DNA from: Nitrospirota bacterium
GTDB lineage: Bacteria; Nitrospirota; UBA9217
DNA length: 8,550 nucleotides
Direction: 5' to 3'
Assembly (NCBI GenBank): GCA_027456925.1
Contig: DAIDTZ010000200.1
Span: 1 to 8,550 of the forward strand
Shown: in pieces, positions 1-5,685 of the stretch
How the letters are laid out: each line of letters opens with the position of its first letter
How positions within the stretch are numbered: the stretch's first letter is position 1
Translations under genes and position numbers: made by a program
The notes under the pieces: model-generated
What the model was told of the DNA's origin: nothing
Databases searched by the model: none
Seen by the model: the letters and a program-made list of their open reading frames with translations, nothing else

Positions 1-54
1 AACGCAGAGGTCGCAGTTCAACAGGCACTTGATCTGAAAAACTGCCGTTATTAG
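1..54 (+). CDS. Possible C-terminal tail of a plus-strand gene cut by the window edge
   Basis: From base 1 the first plus-strand frame reads 17 residues (NAEVAVQQALDLKNCRY) and stops at TAG 52-54. The peptide has an amphipathic helical look (AVQQALDL), which fits a C-terminal helix, but it is too short to assign to a family. No convincing competing gene was seen on the other strand here. The open frame could equally be chance. The following 200 bases hold only an inverted repeat, which would fit the end of a transcription unit. Confidence 0.3.
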   Translation, partial: NAEVAVQQALDLKNCRY

Positions 55-104
55 TCAGTTACGAATGAAATCCTGCTCAAAATGGATAGAAAAAATCTTA
101 AACC

Positions 105-186
105 TTTGACAGGATAACAGGATTTACAGGAAGTTATTTAAAGCAAAACCCGCACTTACCCGATGTTATCCTGTAATCCTGTCAAA
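105..186. repeat. Imperfect inverted repeat with ACAGGA units
   Basis: The left arm at 105-125 (TTTGACAGGATAACAGGATT plus one base) is the reverse complement of the right arm at 166-186 with about 18 of 21 positions matching. The arms are separated by about 40 bases. The left arm and its extension carry three ACAGGA units (about 109, 117 and 126) at 8-9 base spacing. It lies between the possible plus-strand gene tail and the convergent PAP2 gene, so it could act as a two-way transcription stop or be an interspersed repeat. I associate this kind of ACAGGAT repeat with Desulfobacterota/Nitrospirota intergenic regions, but could not check that here. Confidence 0.6.
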
Positions 187-260
187 AGCTTTTCCGGCTT
201 GTCCGGGTTAGGTTGAAGAATGAATCTCAATATCTCATAAGTGTCTGCAGTCTGCGGGAA

Positions 261-1145
261 TCAGCCCCGCGAGCCATGAGGCGGCCCTGAGAATAGCCGG
301 TGCATCCAGGGCGCAATGGAAATCGTCAGCACGGCGAGCAGTATGCCTGCAATGACATCAACGACATAGTGATATCTGAGGTACACCGTTGAGACGATCA
401 AGGCTGATACAGCCGGCACCAGCACCCGGTAGAGCACCCGTTCCCCGTATTTCCTTGCACAAAAAAGCGTCACCAGCGCCACGGCGGTATGGCCGCTCGG
501 AAAGGCATCGGTTTTGTTGTGCTCCAGCGAGTTCAGGGTCTGCCGTATCCACCGGGTCATCGGTCCTGTTTGCAGGTCCGCTGTCTGCAGGTGGTTCAGC
601 GTGAACCGGGGCCCGACGGCGGGAAAGAGCAGATAGCCGATGTAGGAAAGAAAAAAACAGAGGACAATGGTGAAGACCGCGGTCTCGAATTCCCCCTGTT
701 TATTCTTGCTAAGGAGCAATGCGCCGAGCGCGATCGGCATAAAATAATAGCCGATGTACGCGATCTGGAACAACGCGGTGAGCCAGGCGTTATTGAACCG
801 CTCCATCCAGACGGTCGGATGAGCGGCGAAAAGCAGGTAGTCCAGCCGGATCAAGACATCGTCGTAGTAATGCTGCCGGATGAAGGGAATGATGTCGCCG
901 AGGCTGTTAAAGATCACCAAGACGCCGATGATCGGGATAAAGTCGTGCAGGAAACTGAAAAGCCCCCTTCCGGGCGCCCTTCTGTGCAGGGCGGCGAGTG
1001 CCGTTATGACCAGCGCCAGCAAAGAGTACGTGAAGAGGAGTCGCGGCCACGATGGGATGGAAGAGCTGTTGAGCAGAATGATCGCCGTGAGCAGCACGAC
1101 GAAGGAAAGAGTGAGGCGGTCAACAGGATTCAGGTGGGTCCGCAT
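261..1145 (-). CDS. PAP2-family (Aur1/inositolphosphotransferase-like) membrane phosphatase
   Basis: This encodes a polytopic inner-membrane protein of 294 residues from ATG 1145. The PAP2 phosphatase signature is clear: PSGH at residues 216-219 inside KTDAFPSGHTAVAL, then RYHYVVD at 257-263, giving the second catalytic histidine (H259) and its partner aspartate (D263). A LFPAVGPR stretch near residues 173-180 sits where PAP2_3/Aur1-like members carry their phosphate-binding arginine. Several hydrophobic segments surround these motifs. Family members remove or transfer lipid-linked phosphate groups (phosphatidate, undecaprenyl pyrophosphate, inositol phosphate transfer); the substrate here cannot be read from sequence. 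A frame extension to TTG 1181 exists, but it overlaps a likely promoter -35 and adds residues unlike the family. ATG 1145 has no Shine-Dalgarno. The gene stands alone, convergent with whatever lies to the left. Confidence 0.9.
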   Translation of the reverse strand: MRTHLNPVDRLTLSFVVLLTAIILLNSSSIPSWPRLLFTYSLLALVITALAALHRRAPGRGLFSFLHDFIPIIGVLVIFNSLGDIIPFIRQHYYDDVLIRLDYLLFAAHPTVWMERFNNAWLTALFQIAYIGYYFMPIALGALLLSKNKQGEFETAVFTIVLCFFLSYIGYLLFPAVGPRFTLNHLQTADLQTGPMTRWIRQTLNSLEHNKTDAFPSGHTAVALVTLFCARKYGERVLYRVLVPAVSALIVSTVYLRYHYVVDVIAGILLAVLTISIAPWMHRLFSGPPHGSRG

Positions 1146-1152
1146 AGGAACG

Positions 1153-1181
1153 GTTATACAATACCTGCCGCTGAAAAGCAA
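1153..1181 (-). promoter_or_regulatory. Candidate sigma-70 promoter of the PAP2 gene
   Basis: On the minus strand TTGCTT (1181-1176) is followed after 17 bases by TATAAC (1158-1153). Only seven bases separate the -10 from ATG 1145, so a transcript would start at or next to the start codon. That fits the absence of a Shine-Dalgarno and would make the message leaderless. The -35 is a weak match. Confidence 0.4.
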
Positions 1182-1200
1182 GAACTGTCAATTTTGAAAG

Positions 1201-1333
1201 TCTCATAAAAAGTCAGAAAAACCGTCTTTGCGAGCGTAGCGAAGCAATCTCGTAGTTCGTGTCTGCCTGATAAATCGAGATTGCCGCGTCGCTCCGCTCC
1301 TCGCAATGACAGCACTGGGGACTTTTTACGAGA
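1201..1333. repeat. Nested palindromic (MITE/REP-like) element
   Basis: The outer arms are 1201-1214 (TCTCATAAAAAGTC) and 1320-1333 (GACTTTTTACGAGA), complementary except at one position. Inside them is a second imperfect inverted repeat: 1223-1252 carries GTCTTTGCGAGCGTAGCGAA and then GCAATCTCG, while 1275-1310 carries CGAGATTGCC, then GCGTCGCTCCGC and CTCGCAATGAC. The right arm read backwards gives the GTCATTGCGAGGAGCG core that I recognise as a widely dispersed intergenic palindrome in many environmental bacteria. No reading frame of substance lies in it, so if mobile it would be non-autonomous. A transcript could fold into one long hairpin. It separates the PAP2 and ABM genes. Confidence 0.75.
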
Positions 1334-1360
1334 TCATCAATTTTGTCTGCGACTCTTTAT

Positions 1361-1412
1361 GGCTTAAGCCTGCCTGAAGAGACGGGTAAAGGCGGGAGCA
1401 ATGACGCAGGCT
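1361..1412. other. Possible structured intergenic stretch
   Basis: Between the palindromic element and the end of the ABM gene lie a perfect palindrome GGCTTAAGCC (1361-1370) and a pair of 7-base arms, AGCCTGC (1367-1373) and GCAGGCT (1406-1412). A further internal pairing (CCTGCCT with AGGCGGG) has one G-T wobble. It lies just downstream of the minus-strand ABM gene and could be a terminator-like fold, but there is no clear T-run. No known riboswitch consensus was recognised. Confidence 0.25.
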
Positions 1413-1448
1413 GGGGGAACCATCCGATAATTCGCAACGGACCGCAGT

Positions 1449-1757
1449 CTAATCCACTTCCCGGAGCCCTTTGACGGAAACCCGCTCGACCAGGTCCTTT
1501 ACCTTTTCCCGGTACGCCAGCATATGAGGCGATCCGAGATGGGCGTGGAGCGCTTCCAGGCTCTGCCACCTTTCAAGAATGGTGACGACATTTTTATCGA
1601 AGACCTGCACCGGAAGTCTTGCGTCGACATCGACCACCGGGACATATTCGATGCATCCCTGTTCTTTTCTCACGAACGGCCTCGTGGAGGTAAGGACGGC
1701 AAGATAATCGGAAAGCTTTCCCTTTTTCACATTGATCGAGGCAATTACATGGATCAT
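1449..1757 (-). CDS. Antibiotic biosynthesis monooxygenase (ABM) fold protein, YgiN-like
   Basis: This is a small soluble protein of 102 residues with the ABM dimeric ferredoxin-like fold. It opens MIHVIASINVKKGK, continues with FVRKEQGCIEYVPVVD, and holds the family hallmark ILERWQSLEALHAHLGSPHM near residues 60-80. Members act as quinol or aromatic monooxygenases without cofactors, or as heme-degrading enzymes; the exact substrate is not predictable. Start choice: AAGGAG directly abuts the upstream ATG at 1763, leaving no spacer, whereas ATG 1757 has a six-base spacer, so 1757 is preferred. The gene begins about 40 bases after the stop of the POT transporter on the same strand and is probably co-transcribed with it. 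Length is typical for single-domain ABM proteins. Confidence 0.85.
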   Translation of the reverse strand: MIHVIASINVKKGKLSDYLAVLTSTRPFVRKEQGCIEYVPVVDVDARLPVQVFDKNVVTILERWQSLEALHAHLGSPHMLAYREKVKDLVERVSVKGLREVD

Positions 1758-1768
1758 AGTCATCTCCT
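1758..1768 (-). promoter_or_regulatory. Ribosome binding site deciding the ABM start
   Basis: On the minus strand TAAGGAG is followed by ATGACT and then ATG 1757. The strong AAGGAG touches the first ATG (1763) and is spaced correctly only for the second. Confidence 0.6.
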
Positions 1769-1798
1769 TATGGCGTACTGTTTTTTATCACCGCCTGG

Positions 1799-3076
1799 TT
1801 ATTTGTTCTGATTGATCGCCTTTTTGAGCGGCCCAAGAAGGGCAAAGAACGCCAAGCCGGTCAAAAAGGACAGGAAGAACATCAGCAGGAAGAAATTCTC
1901 CCTCGGCATTTTCATCCAGAACGTTCCGAGATATCCCGACAGATAATTGCCGAAAAAGCTCGAAAGGAACCAGACGCCCATCATCATGGAAACGATCCGG
2001 GCCGGAGCGATCCTGGTCACGAGCGAAAGGCCGATCGGGGAAAGATAGATCTCTCCCATCGTGAGCACGAAGGTGCAGGCAAAGAGCCACCAAAGGCTCG
2101 CCCGGGGATGGACTGCCAGTTCCTGCGCCGGAGGGATCAAAATCAAAAAAGCCGCGCCGAGCAGCAGGCAGCCGATGCCCATCTTGGCGATGCTCGACGG
2201 TTCTTTTCCGCGGCGATCCTGCCGGGCCCAGAACCTGTTCAGCAGCGGAACGAACAGGAAGATCATGAGCGGATTGAAGGACTGGAACCACGAGGCCGGC
2301 ATCTCCCACCCGAAGATCATCCGGTCCGTATTGGCGTCGGCCCACAGCGCCATCGTGTTGCCCTGCTGCTCGTACACGCTCCAGAAAACGACGGACAACG
2401 CCATCATGACGAAGATCGCCCAGATCTTCTGCCAGTCTTCCCGCGTCATCGGCTCATCCGTCTTCTTCTGTCCCAATCCCTCTTTTCGCATGATCAGATC
2501 AGGGGCAAGATGCTTCTGCCCGGAAAGATACACGAGAAGCCCGATCACCATGCCCACGCCTGCCGCTGCAAAACCCCAGTGGAACCCGATTTTCTCGCCC
2601 AGGGTCCCGCACACAAGCGGGGAAAAGAACGCGCCGAGATTGATGCCCATATAGAACAGGCTGAACGCGCGGTCGCGGCGATGGTCGTTGGGCGGATACA
2701 GCGCCCCGACCTGGGTCGAGATATTCGGCTTAAAGGCGCCGTTTCCCAGGATCAGAAAGATCAGCGCCGGGTAGAACAGGCTGGGGGCAGCCATCAGGAA
2801 ATGTCCGACGGCCATGAGCAGGGCTCCCAGTACCACTGTTTTGCGCTGGCCGAGGACCCGGTCCGCGAGCATGCCGCCGAAGAGCGGGGTGAAATAGACA
2901 AACCCGGTATAGAGCCCGTAGATCTCCGACGATCGTTCCTGCGTGAATTGCAGGTGCTTGATCATGTAGTAGACCAAAAGCGACCGCATCCCGTAGTAGG
3001 AAAACCTCTCCCACATTTCCGTAAAAAAGAGGACATACAGACCAGGGGGATGTCTTTGGCTTTTCGTCAAAAGCAT
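1799..3076 (-). CDS. POT/PTR2-family proton-coupled oligopeptide transporter (MFS)
   Basis: This encodes an inner-membrane proton symporter of the POT (PTR2) family that would import di- and tripeptides. From ATG 3076 it is 425 residues. The first PTR2 signature FFTEMWERFSYYGMR occupies residues 17-31 with the proton-coupling ExxER motif (E20, E23, R24). The second signature GAFKPNIS lies at about 113-120 and carries the TM4 lysine. FSLFYMGINLGAFFSPLVCG follows, and a late GEIYLSPIGLSLV carries the conserved TM10 glutamate. The segment between the N- and C-halves (GQKHLAPDLIMRKEGLGQKK) is polar, as in bacterial POTs. The frame stays open upstream to TTG 3208, but those 44 residues do not look like a POT N-terminus, and PPGLYVLFFTEMWERF is where family members begin. 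No clear Shine-Dalgarno precedes ATG 3076, so the start is less sure than the family. It is 148 bases downstream of the dehydratase and just upstream of the ABM gene, all on the same strand. Confidence 0.93.
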   Translation of the reverse strand: MLLTKSQRHPPGLYVLFFTEMWERFSYYGMRSLLVYYMIKHLQFTQERSSEIYGLYTGFVYFTPLFGGMLADRVLGQRKTVVLGALLMAVGHFLMAAPSLFYPALIFLILGNGAFKPNISTQVGALYPPNDHRRDRAFSLFYMGINLGAFFSPLVCGTLGEKIGFHWGFAAAGVGMVIGLLVYLSGQKHLAPDLIMRKEGLGQKKTDEPMTREDWQKIWAIFVMMALSVVFWSVYEQQGNTMALWADANTDRMIFGWEMPASWFQSFNPLMIFLFVPLLNRFWARQDRRGKEPSSIAKMGIGCLLLGAAFLILIPPAQELAVHPRASLWWLFACTFVLTMGEIYLSPIGLSLVTRIAPARIVSMMMGVWFLSSFFGNYLSGYLGTFWMKMPRENFFLLMFFLSFLTGLAFFALLGPLKKAINQNK

Positions 3077-3223
3077 AGAAGGTATATTGCCGGGAGCGAC
3101 GCAGTTGATAACAGTTCTCCGAACGAAACAAGTATATCCGTTTCCGGGATAAAAAGAAAGATTGATGAAGGGAAAAGACAAAAGGAACTGCGGGCTGCAG
3201 GGAAGCAAATCAAGCGTCTATTT

Positions 3224-3679
3224 TTAAACTGCTCCGATGATCTTTTCGTACTCAGCGATGACCTTGTTATTCTGATTTCTTATTTCAGCGGAAAACACGA
3301 AAAATTTGGCCCGCCTGCCCTTCAGCCTGACTTCCGCGATGAGCTTGTCGCCGGGGCCCGCGCTGTTTTTATACCGTACGATCTTCTGAACAACGAGAGG
3401 ACCCGTTTTCAAACCTTCGACCGTCGTCGGGATGATCGCCGCGGCAACAAGGCAGACAAATTCATCCTGCGCGTAGCCGGGATAGGTGGGCGCTCCGGGA
3501 AAATGACCTTCGAGGTCGCGGTCGTTATCGTGAATTTCCTTTATTCCGAACATCACGTTAGGATCGCCGATACTGTAAAAAACACCATTAATCTTTCTCA
3601 AAGCCGCCCCCCGGTGCGGCAAGATTCTTTCAAGGCCTTTTCTATTGAAGCAGACGAAGGGAGTATCCATGAGCGCCAT
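3224..3679 (-). CDS. FabZ/FabA-like 3-hydroxyacyl-ACP dehydratase (hotdog fold)
   Basis: This is a 151-residue single hotdog-domain protein. ERILPHRGAALRKINGVFY at residues 17-35 corresponds to the FabZ opening (LPHRxPFLLVDR). EGHFPGAPTYPGYAQDEF at 57-74 corresponds to GHFPGxPIMPGVLxxEA, keeping the catalytic histidine (H59) and the glutamate (E73) of the FabZ dyad. The residues after the dyad (FVCLVAAA rather than ALAQ) differ from housekeeping FabZ, so the acyl substrate may differ, for example a secondary or polyketide-type acyl chain. It acts in the cytosol on acyl-ACP or acyl-CoA if active. Start: ATG 3679 has AGGA nine bases upstream; the longer TTG 3685 is too close to it and ATG 3670 is further away. 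No acyl carrier protein or other fatty-acid gene is near. It is the first gene of the minus-strand group with the transporter. Confidence 0.82.
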   Translation of the reverse strand: MALMDTPFVCFNRKGLERILPHRGAALRKINGVFYSIGDPNVMFGIKEIHDNDRDLEGHFPGAPTYPGYAQDEFVCLVAAAIIPTTVEGLKTGPLVVQKIVRYKNSAGPGDKLIAEVRLKGRRAKFFVFSAEIRNQNNKVIAEYEKIIGAV

Positions 3680-3742
3680 AGCCAATTATCCTCATTCAAT
3701 TATCGTTTTCGCGTACACGGGAGCAGGGCAATCAATGGATGA

Positions 3743-3751
3743 ATTATATCA
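3743..3751 (-). promoter_or_regulatory. Extended -10 promoter of the dehydratase gene
   Basis: On the minus strand TGATATAAT (3751-3743) is a perfect extended -10 element. No good -35 hexamer lies 17 bases upstream, as is common for extended -10 promoters. The predicted transcript start is about 55 bases before ATG 3679. Confidence 0.55.
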
Positions 3752-3832
3752 CAGGGAGGCGGGCGGCGCCGATCTTTGGCGCGGTTCTGTTTGAGACAGG
3801 ATTTTTTCTAAAAGGTTCGTACTTTTGTCGCA

Positions 3833-3860
3833 TTGATGTTTTTTTGGACAGTGCTATCTT
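3833..3860 (+). promoter_or_regulatory. Candidate sigma-70 promoter of the oxidoreductase pair
   Basis: TTGATG (3833-3838) and TATCTT (3855-3860) are separated by 16 bases, in the 240-base gap between the divergent dehydratase and oxidoreductase genes. The -10 is imperfect. A second -35-like TTGGAC (3844-3849) overlaps the spacer without a matching -10. Confidence 0.35.
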
Positions 3861-3905
3861 TTAATCAGAAGAGTTGGATCAGGAGCGCAGTGCTCCAATT
3901 GTATT

Positions 3906-3913
3906 AAAAGGAG
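3906..3913 (+). promoter_or_regulatory. Ribosome binding site deciding the oxidoreductase start
   Basis: AAAAGGAG lies eight bases before ATG 3922. The frame is open upstream to TTG 3874, but only ATG 3922 has this spacing and begins the Rossmann strand. Confidence 0.75.
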
Positions 3914-3921
3914 ATGTGGAC

Positions 3922-4584
3922 ATGAAAATAAATAAAATCGGCATAGTCGGATCAGGCAATATCGGAGGAACTCTCGGAATTCTGCTCGCACAGGCAGGAT
4001 ACGAGGTCTTCTATAGCTCAAGACACCCCGACACTCTCAAGGACCTTGTCAAGATTGCCGGACCCAAAGCCCGCGCCGGGACCGTCGCAGACGCGATTTC
4101 ATTCGGAGACGTGGTCGTGCTGTCGCTTCCCCTGATGGCCTTGCCAAAGCTCGACGCGAAAACCAAGGAGGCCCTGAAGGGCAAGATCGTGATCGACACG
4201 TCGAATCCTTATCCTGAGAGAGACGGGAAGATTGCGGAAGAGGCAAGAAAGGAACAAGGCGGCATGGGCGTCTTTGTGGCCCGTCTTCTGCCGGGCGCAA
4301 AAATAGTGAGGGCGTTCAATTCGGTCTATTTTGCAGACCTGAAAAAAACAAAGAACAACAAAGGCGAAAAAATCGGGATTCCGCTGGCCGGCGACGACCA
4401 GGAAGGATTGCAGGCTGTCTCCGAGCTTGTGGAGCATGCGGGTCTTGATCCTGTTGTCGTAGGAGGCCTGAGCACATCAAAACTGTTCGATGTGGGGACC
4501 GTGGTGTATGCAACGAGCGCTTCGGCAAAAGAGATCAAAGAGAAGCTGCACCTGCAACCTGGAGGGACAAAACGGGCGGCTTAG
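3922..4584 (+). CDS. NADPH-dependent F420 reductase-type NADP-binding oxidoreductase
   Basis: This is a 220-residue cytosolic protein beginning MKINKIGIVGSGNIGGTLG, a Rossmann strand with the dinucleotide-binding GSGNIGG at residues 10-16. SSRHP at about 32-36 follows the second strand, where the arginine would bind the NADPH 2'-phosphate. VVVLSLPLMALPKL and GKIVIDTSNPYPERDG are the next Rossmann strands and loop, and the RAFNSVYFADL motif is typical of the F420H2:NADP oxidoreductase-like family (COG2085). That family includes enzymes that do not use F420 in bacteria lacking the cofactor, so the electron partner is unknown. The length fits a complete single-domain member. It has a strong Shine-Dalgarno and is followed after 57 bases by a small gene with an equally strong one, suggesting a two-gene operon. 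Confidence 0.88.
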   Translation: MKINKIGIVGSGNIGGTLGILLAQAGYEVFYSSRHPDTLKDLVKIAGPKARAGTVADAISFGDVVVLSLPLMALPKLDAKTKEALKGKIVIDTSNPYPERDGKIAEEARKEQGGMGVFVARLLPGAKIVRAFNSVYFADLKKTKNNKGEKIGIPLAGDDQEGLQAVSELVEHAGLDPVVVGGLSTSKLFDVGTVVYATSASAKEIKEKLHLQPGGTKRAA

Positions 4585-4630
4585 TCGAAGCTGCGGCAAG
4601 GGCAAGGATGAGGATACAGCCCCCGACATA

Positions 4631-4637
4631 AAGGAGG
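4631..4637 (+). promoter_or_regulatory. Strong ribosome binding site of the 76-residue protein
   Basis: AAGGAGG sits five bases before ATG 4642. It matches the anti-Shine-Dalgarno fully and is the main evidence that this short frame is translated. Confidence 0.7.
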
Positions 4638-4641
4638 CGCT

Positions 4642-4872
4642 ATGAACAGGATAGAGAAAAAAGAGATCGCCCCAGGAGCTGCCAGGTTGTTTGAACAGGA
4701 AGTTCTTGAGTTGAAACCGGACATTCCCCGGAAAGAGCTGTGCGACATGGTTGACGAATATATTTATTATCAAACCAACGACATGAGCAAGGAAGAAGCC
4801 CATGCGATAGTCGATATAACCTGCAGATTGGCTTTGAAGGAGACCCTGCGGCGTTCATTTTTCCCGCACTAA
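4642..4872 (+). CDS. Small protein of unknown function (76 residues)
   Basis: I do not recognise this protein. It is 76 residues, highly charged and likely all-helical: MNRIEKKEIAPGAARLFEQE, then a middle EYIYYQTNDMSKEEAHAIVD and a basic tail TLRRSFFPH. There is no signal peptide or membrane segment. It has two cysteines (in KELCDMV and DITCRLA), too far apart for a simple metal-binding pair. Real coding is supported by the AAGGAGG ribosome site and its position 57 bases after the oxidoreductase on the same strand. The tract DIPRKELCDMVDEY followed by a second helix resembles small regulatory or helical-bundle proteins only in a general way, and no function is proposed. Confidence 0.72.
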   Translation: MNRIEKKEIAPGAARLFEQEVLELKPDIPRKELCDMVDEYIYYQTNDMSKEEAHAIVDITCRLALKETLRRSFFPH

Positions 4873-5060
4873 ACGCTGCGTGCTGAACCGTTTTTAAAAA
4901 CGACTACGCCGGGACGGGGGAGGTTGTCGGAGCCTTCGGGGGATTCGTCATTGGAGGCTTTATCAAATCCCCAAGCTCTTGCGTGGTTTGCTGTGCTGCC
5001 CGTTCTCCCCGGCACGGCAGGCGCGCGGGTTTATAGTCGTGCAGATGAGATACTCGAATA
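4873..5060. other. Intergenic stretch without a supported gene
   Basis: This lies between the end of the small plus-strand gene and the terminator of the convergent lipoprotein gene. It contains the self-complementary CGTTTTTAAAAACG (4889-4902), which could help end plus-strand transcription but lacks a GC-rich stem. A plus-strand frame from about 4887 reads a glycine-rich piece (TGEVVGAFGGFVIGGFIK) reminiscent of a glycine zipper, but it has no start codon or ribosome site and soon degenerates. Confidence 0.4.
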
Positions 5061-5095
5061 AAAAAAAAGGCCGCTGAGTTAAACTCAGCGGCCTT
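5061..5095 (-). terminator. Intrinsic terminator of the NrfJ-like lipoprotein gene
   Basis: The arms AAGGCCGCTGAGTT (5067-5080) and AACTCAGCGGCCTT (5082-5095) are perfectly complementary over 14 bases. Read on the minus strand, the stem is followed directly by a run of at least eight T (plus-strand A run 5061-5068). It starts 23 bases after the stop of the lipoprotein gene. On the plus strand there is no T-run after the stem, so it should act in one direction. Confidence 0.92.
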
Positions 5096-5117
5096 CGGTT
5101 TGCAACATTCCCCTGCC

Positions 5118-5465
5118 CTATTTAAGAACGCCGCCAGAGAAGAAAATGCTCGCAAACGTACGATTCAACGTCTTGCTCGTGAAATTTTTCATCTCCATGC
5201 CCGGCTGGCAAGTCACCTGCTGCCCGACCTTGACCTGCGCCTGCGGTACGGCAACCCAGGTCTTCTGCCCGTTATTCTCGAGAGAAACATAGGTATAGCC
5301 GCCGGAGTTCATCGTTTCTACTACTTTCCCGGAAAGGGGCATGGCCGGGACCATATTTGCCGCGGGCTGCGGCGCAGCGGCTTCCGTCTTGGTTCGATTA
5401 CAACCGCTGGCAATGACAAAAAACAAAGCACCTACTGCAAATACCAATGTAAACCGTTTCATCAT
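5118..5465 (-). CDS. NrfJ-like small lipoprotein
   Basis: This is an exported lipoprotein of 115 residues (114 from the second ATG). MMKRFTLVFAVGALFFVIASGC is a lipoprotein signal peptide; the cleavage-site cysteine is C22 counting from the first Met, preceded by A-S-G. An alanine/proline-rich linker follows, then a beta-rich domain GKVVETMNSGGYTYVSLENN ... KTWVAVPQAQVKVGQQV ... MEMKNFTSKTLNRTF ... IFFSGGVL. That domain matches the small proteins called NrfJ-like in Geobacter-type genomes, found near c-type cytochrome or nitrite reductase genes; the biochemical role is not settled. No cytochrome gene is near in this window. AAGGAG lies four bases before the first ATG and seven before the second, so the second Met (5462) may be the real start. 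The transcription unit is monocistronic, with its own promoter and terminator, and is divergent from the J-domain gene. Confidence 0.85.
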   Translation of the reverse strand: MMKRFTLVFAVGALFFVIASGCNRTKTEAAAPQPAANMVPAMPLSGKVVETMNSGGYTYVSLENNGQKTWVAVPQAQVKVGQQVTCQPGMEMKNFTSKTLNRTFASIFFSGGVLK

Positions 5466-5526
5466 CGATCTCCTTGTTTATAAGAAATGAAGCACTCGCT
5501 CGGCTATGTGCTGAGCAACAAGTAGG

Positions 5527-5554
5527 ATTTTACCTTTTTTTTTGCGAAATGCAA
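5527..5554 (-). promoter_or_regulatory. Candidate sigma-70 promoter of the lipoprotein gene
   Basis: On the minus strand TTGCAT (5554-5549) and TAAAAT (5532-5527) are 16 bases apart, with an A-run in the spacer. The predicted transcript start is about 55 bases before the gene. Divergent elements for the J-domain gene (TTGCGA 5542-5547, TATGAT 5567-5572, long 19-base spacer) overlap it and are weaker. Confidence 0.45.
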
Positions 5555-5685
5555 GCCCGATTTTTCTATGATTATAAGTCTTGATAAGCGTTCCTGAATG
5601 TGAGATAGTGCCTTCGGAGCGCCTGCAATGGACTGCGGATGTAGCGTTCAACAAAGCTTACCCTTCCGAACGCATCGTAATCACT

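Noticed and set aside
489..1208. Plus-strand open frame opposite the PAP2 gene
   Set aside because: The PAP2 frame carries intact catalytic motifs and membrane segments, whereas the opposing frame is a charged, low-complexity shadow.
1146..1340. Insertion sequence between the PAP2 and ABM genes
   Set aside because: No transposase-like frame exists within the palindromic arms; the element is too short for an autonomous insertion sequence.
1361..1420. Possible cyclic-di-GMP or cobalamin riboswitch because of GACGCAGGCT- and CCTGCC-like pieces
   Set aside because: The surrounding conserved blocks of either riboswitch are missing, and the stretch lies downstream of, not ahead of, the flanking minus-strand gene.
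2108..3742. Long plus-strand open frame opposite the POT transporter and dehydratase
   Set aside because: It is antisense to two genes with clear family signatures, is rich in Arg, His, Gln and Asp as reverse-strand frames of such genes are, and has no ribosome site or recognisable domain.
4887..5036. Glycine-zipper-like piece (TGEVVGAFGGFVIGGFIK) on the plus strand
   Set aside because: It has no start codon or ribosome site, the frame turns into unlikely sequence after about 25 residues, and the overlap with an equally open minus-strand frame makes chance likely. It could be a remnant, but this cannot be supported.
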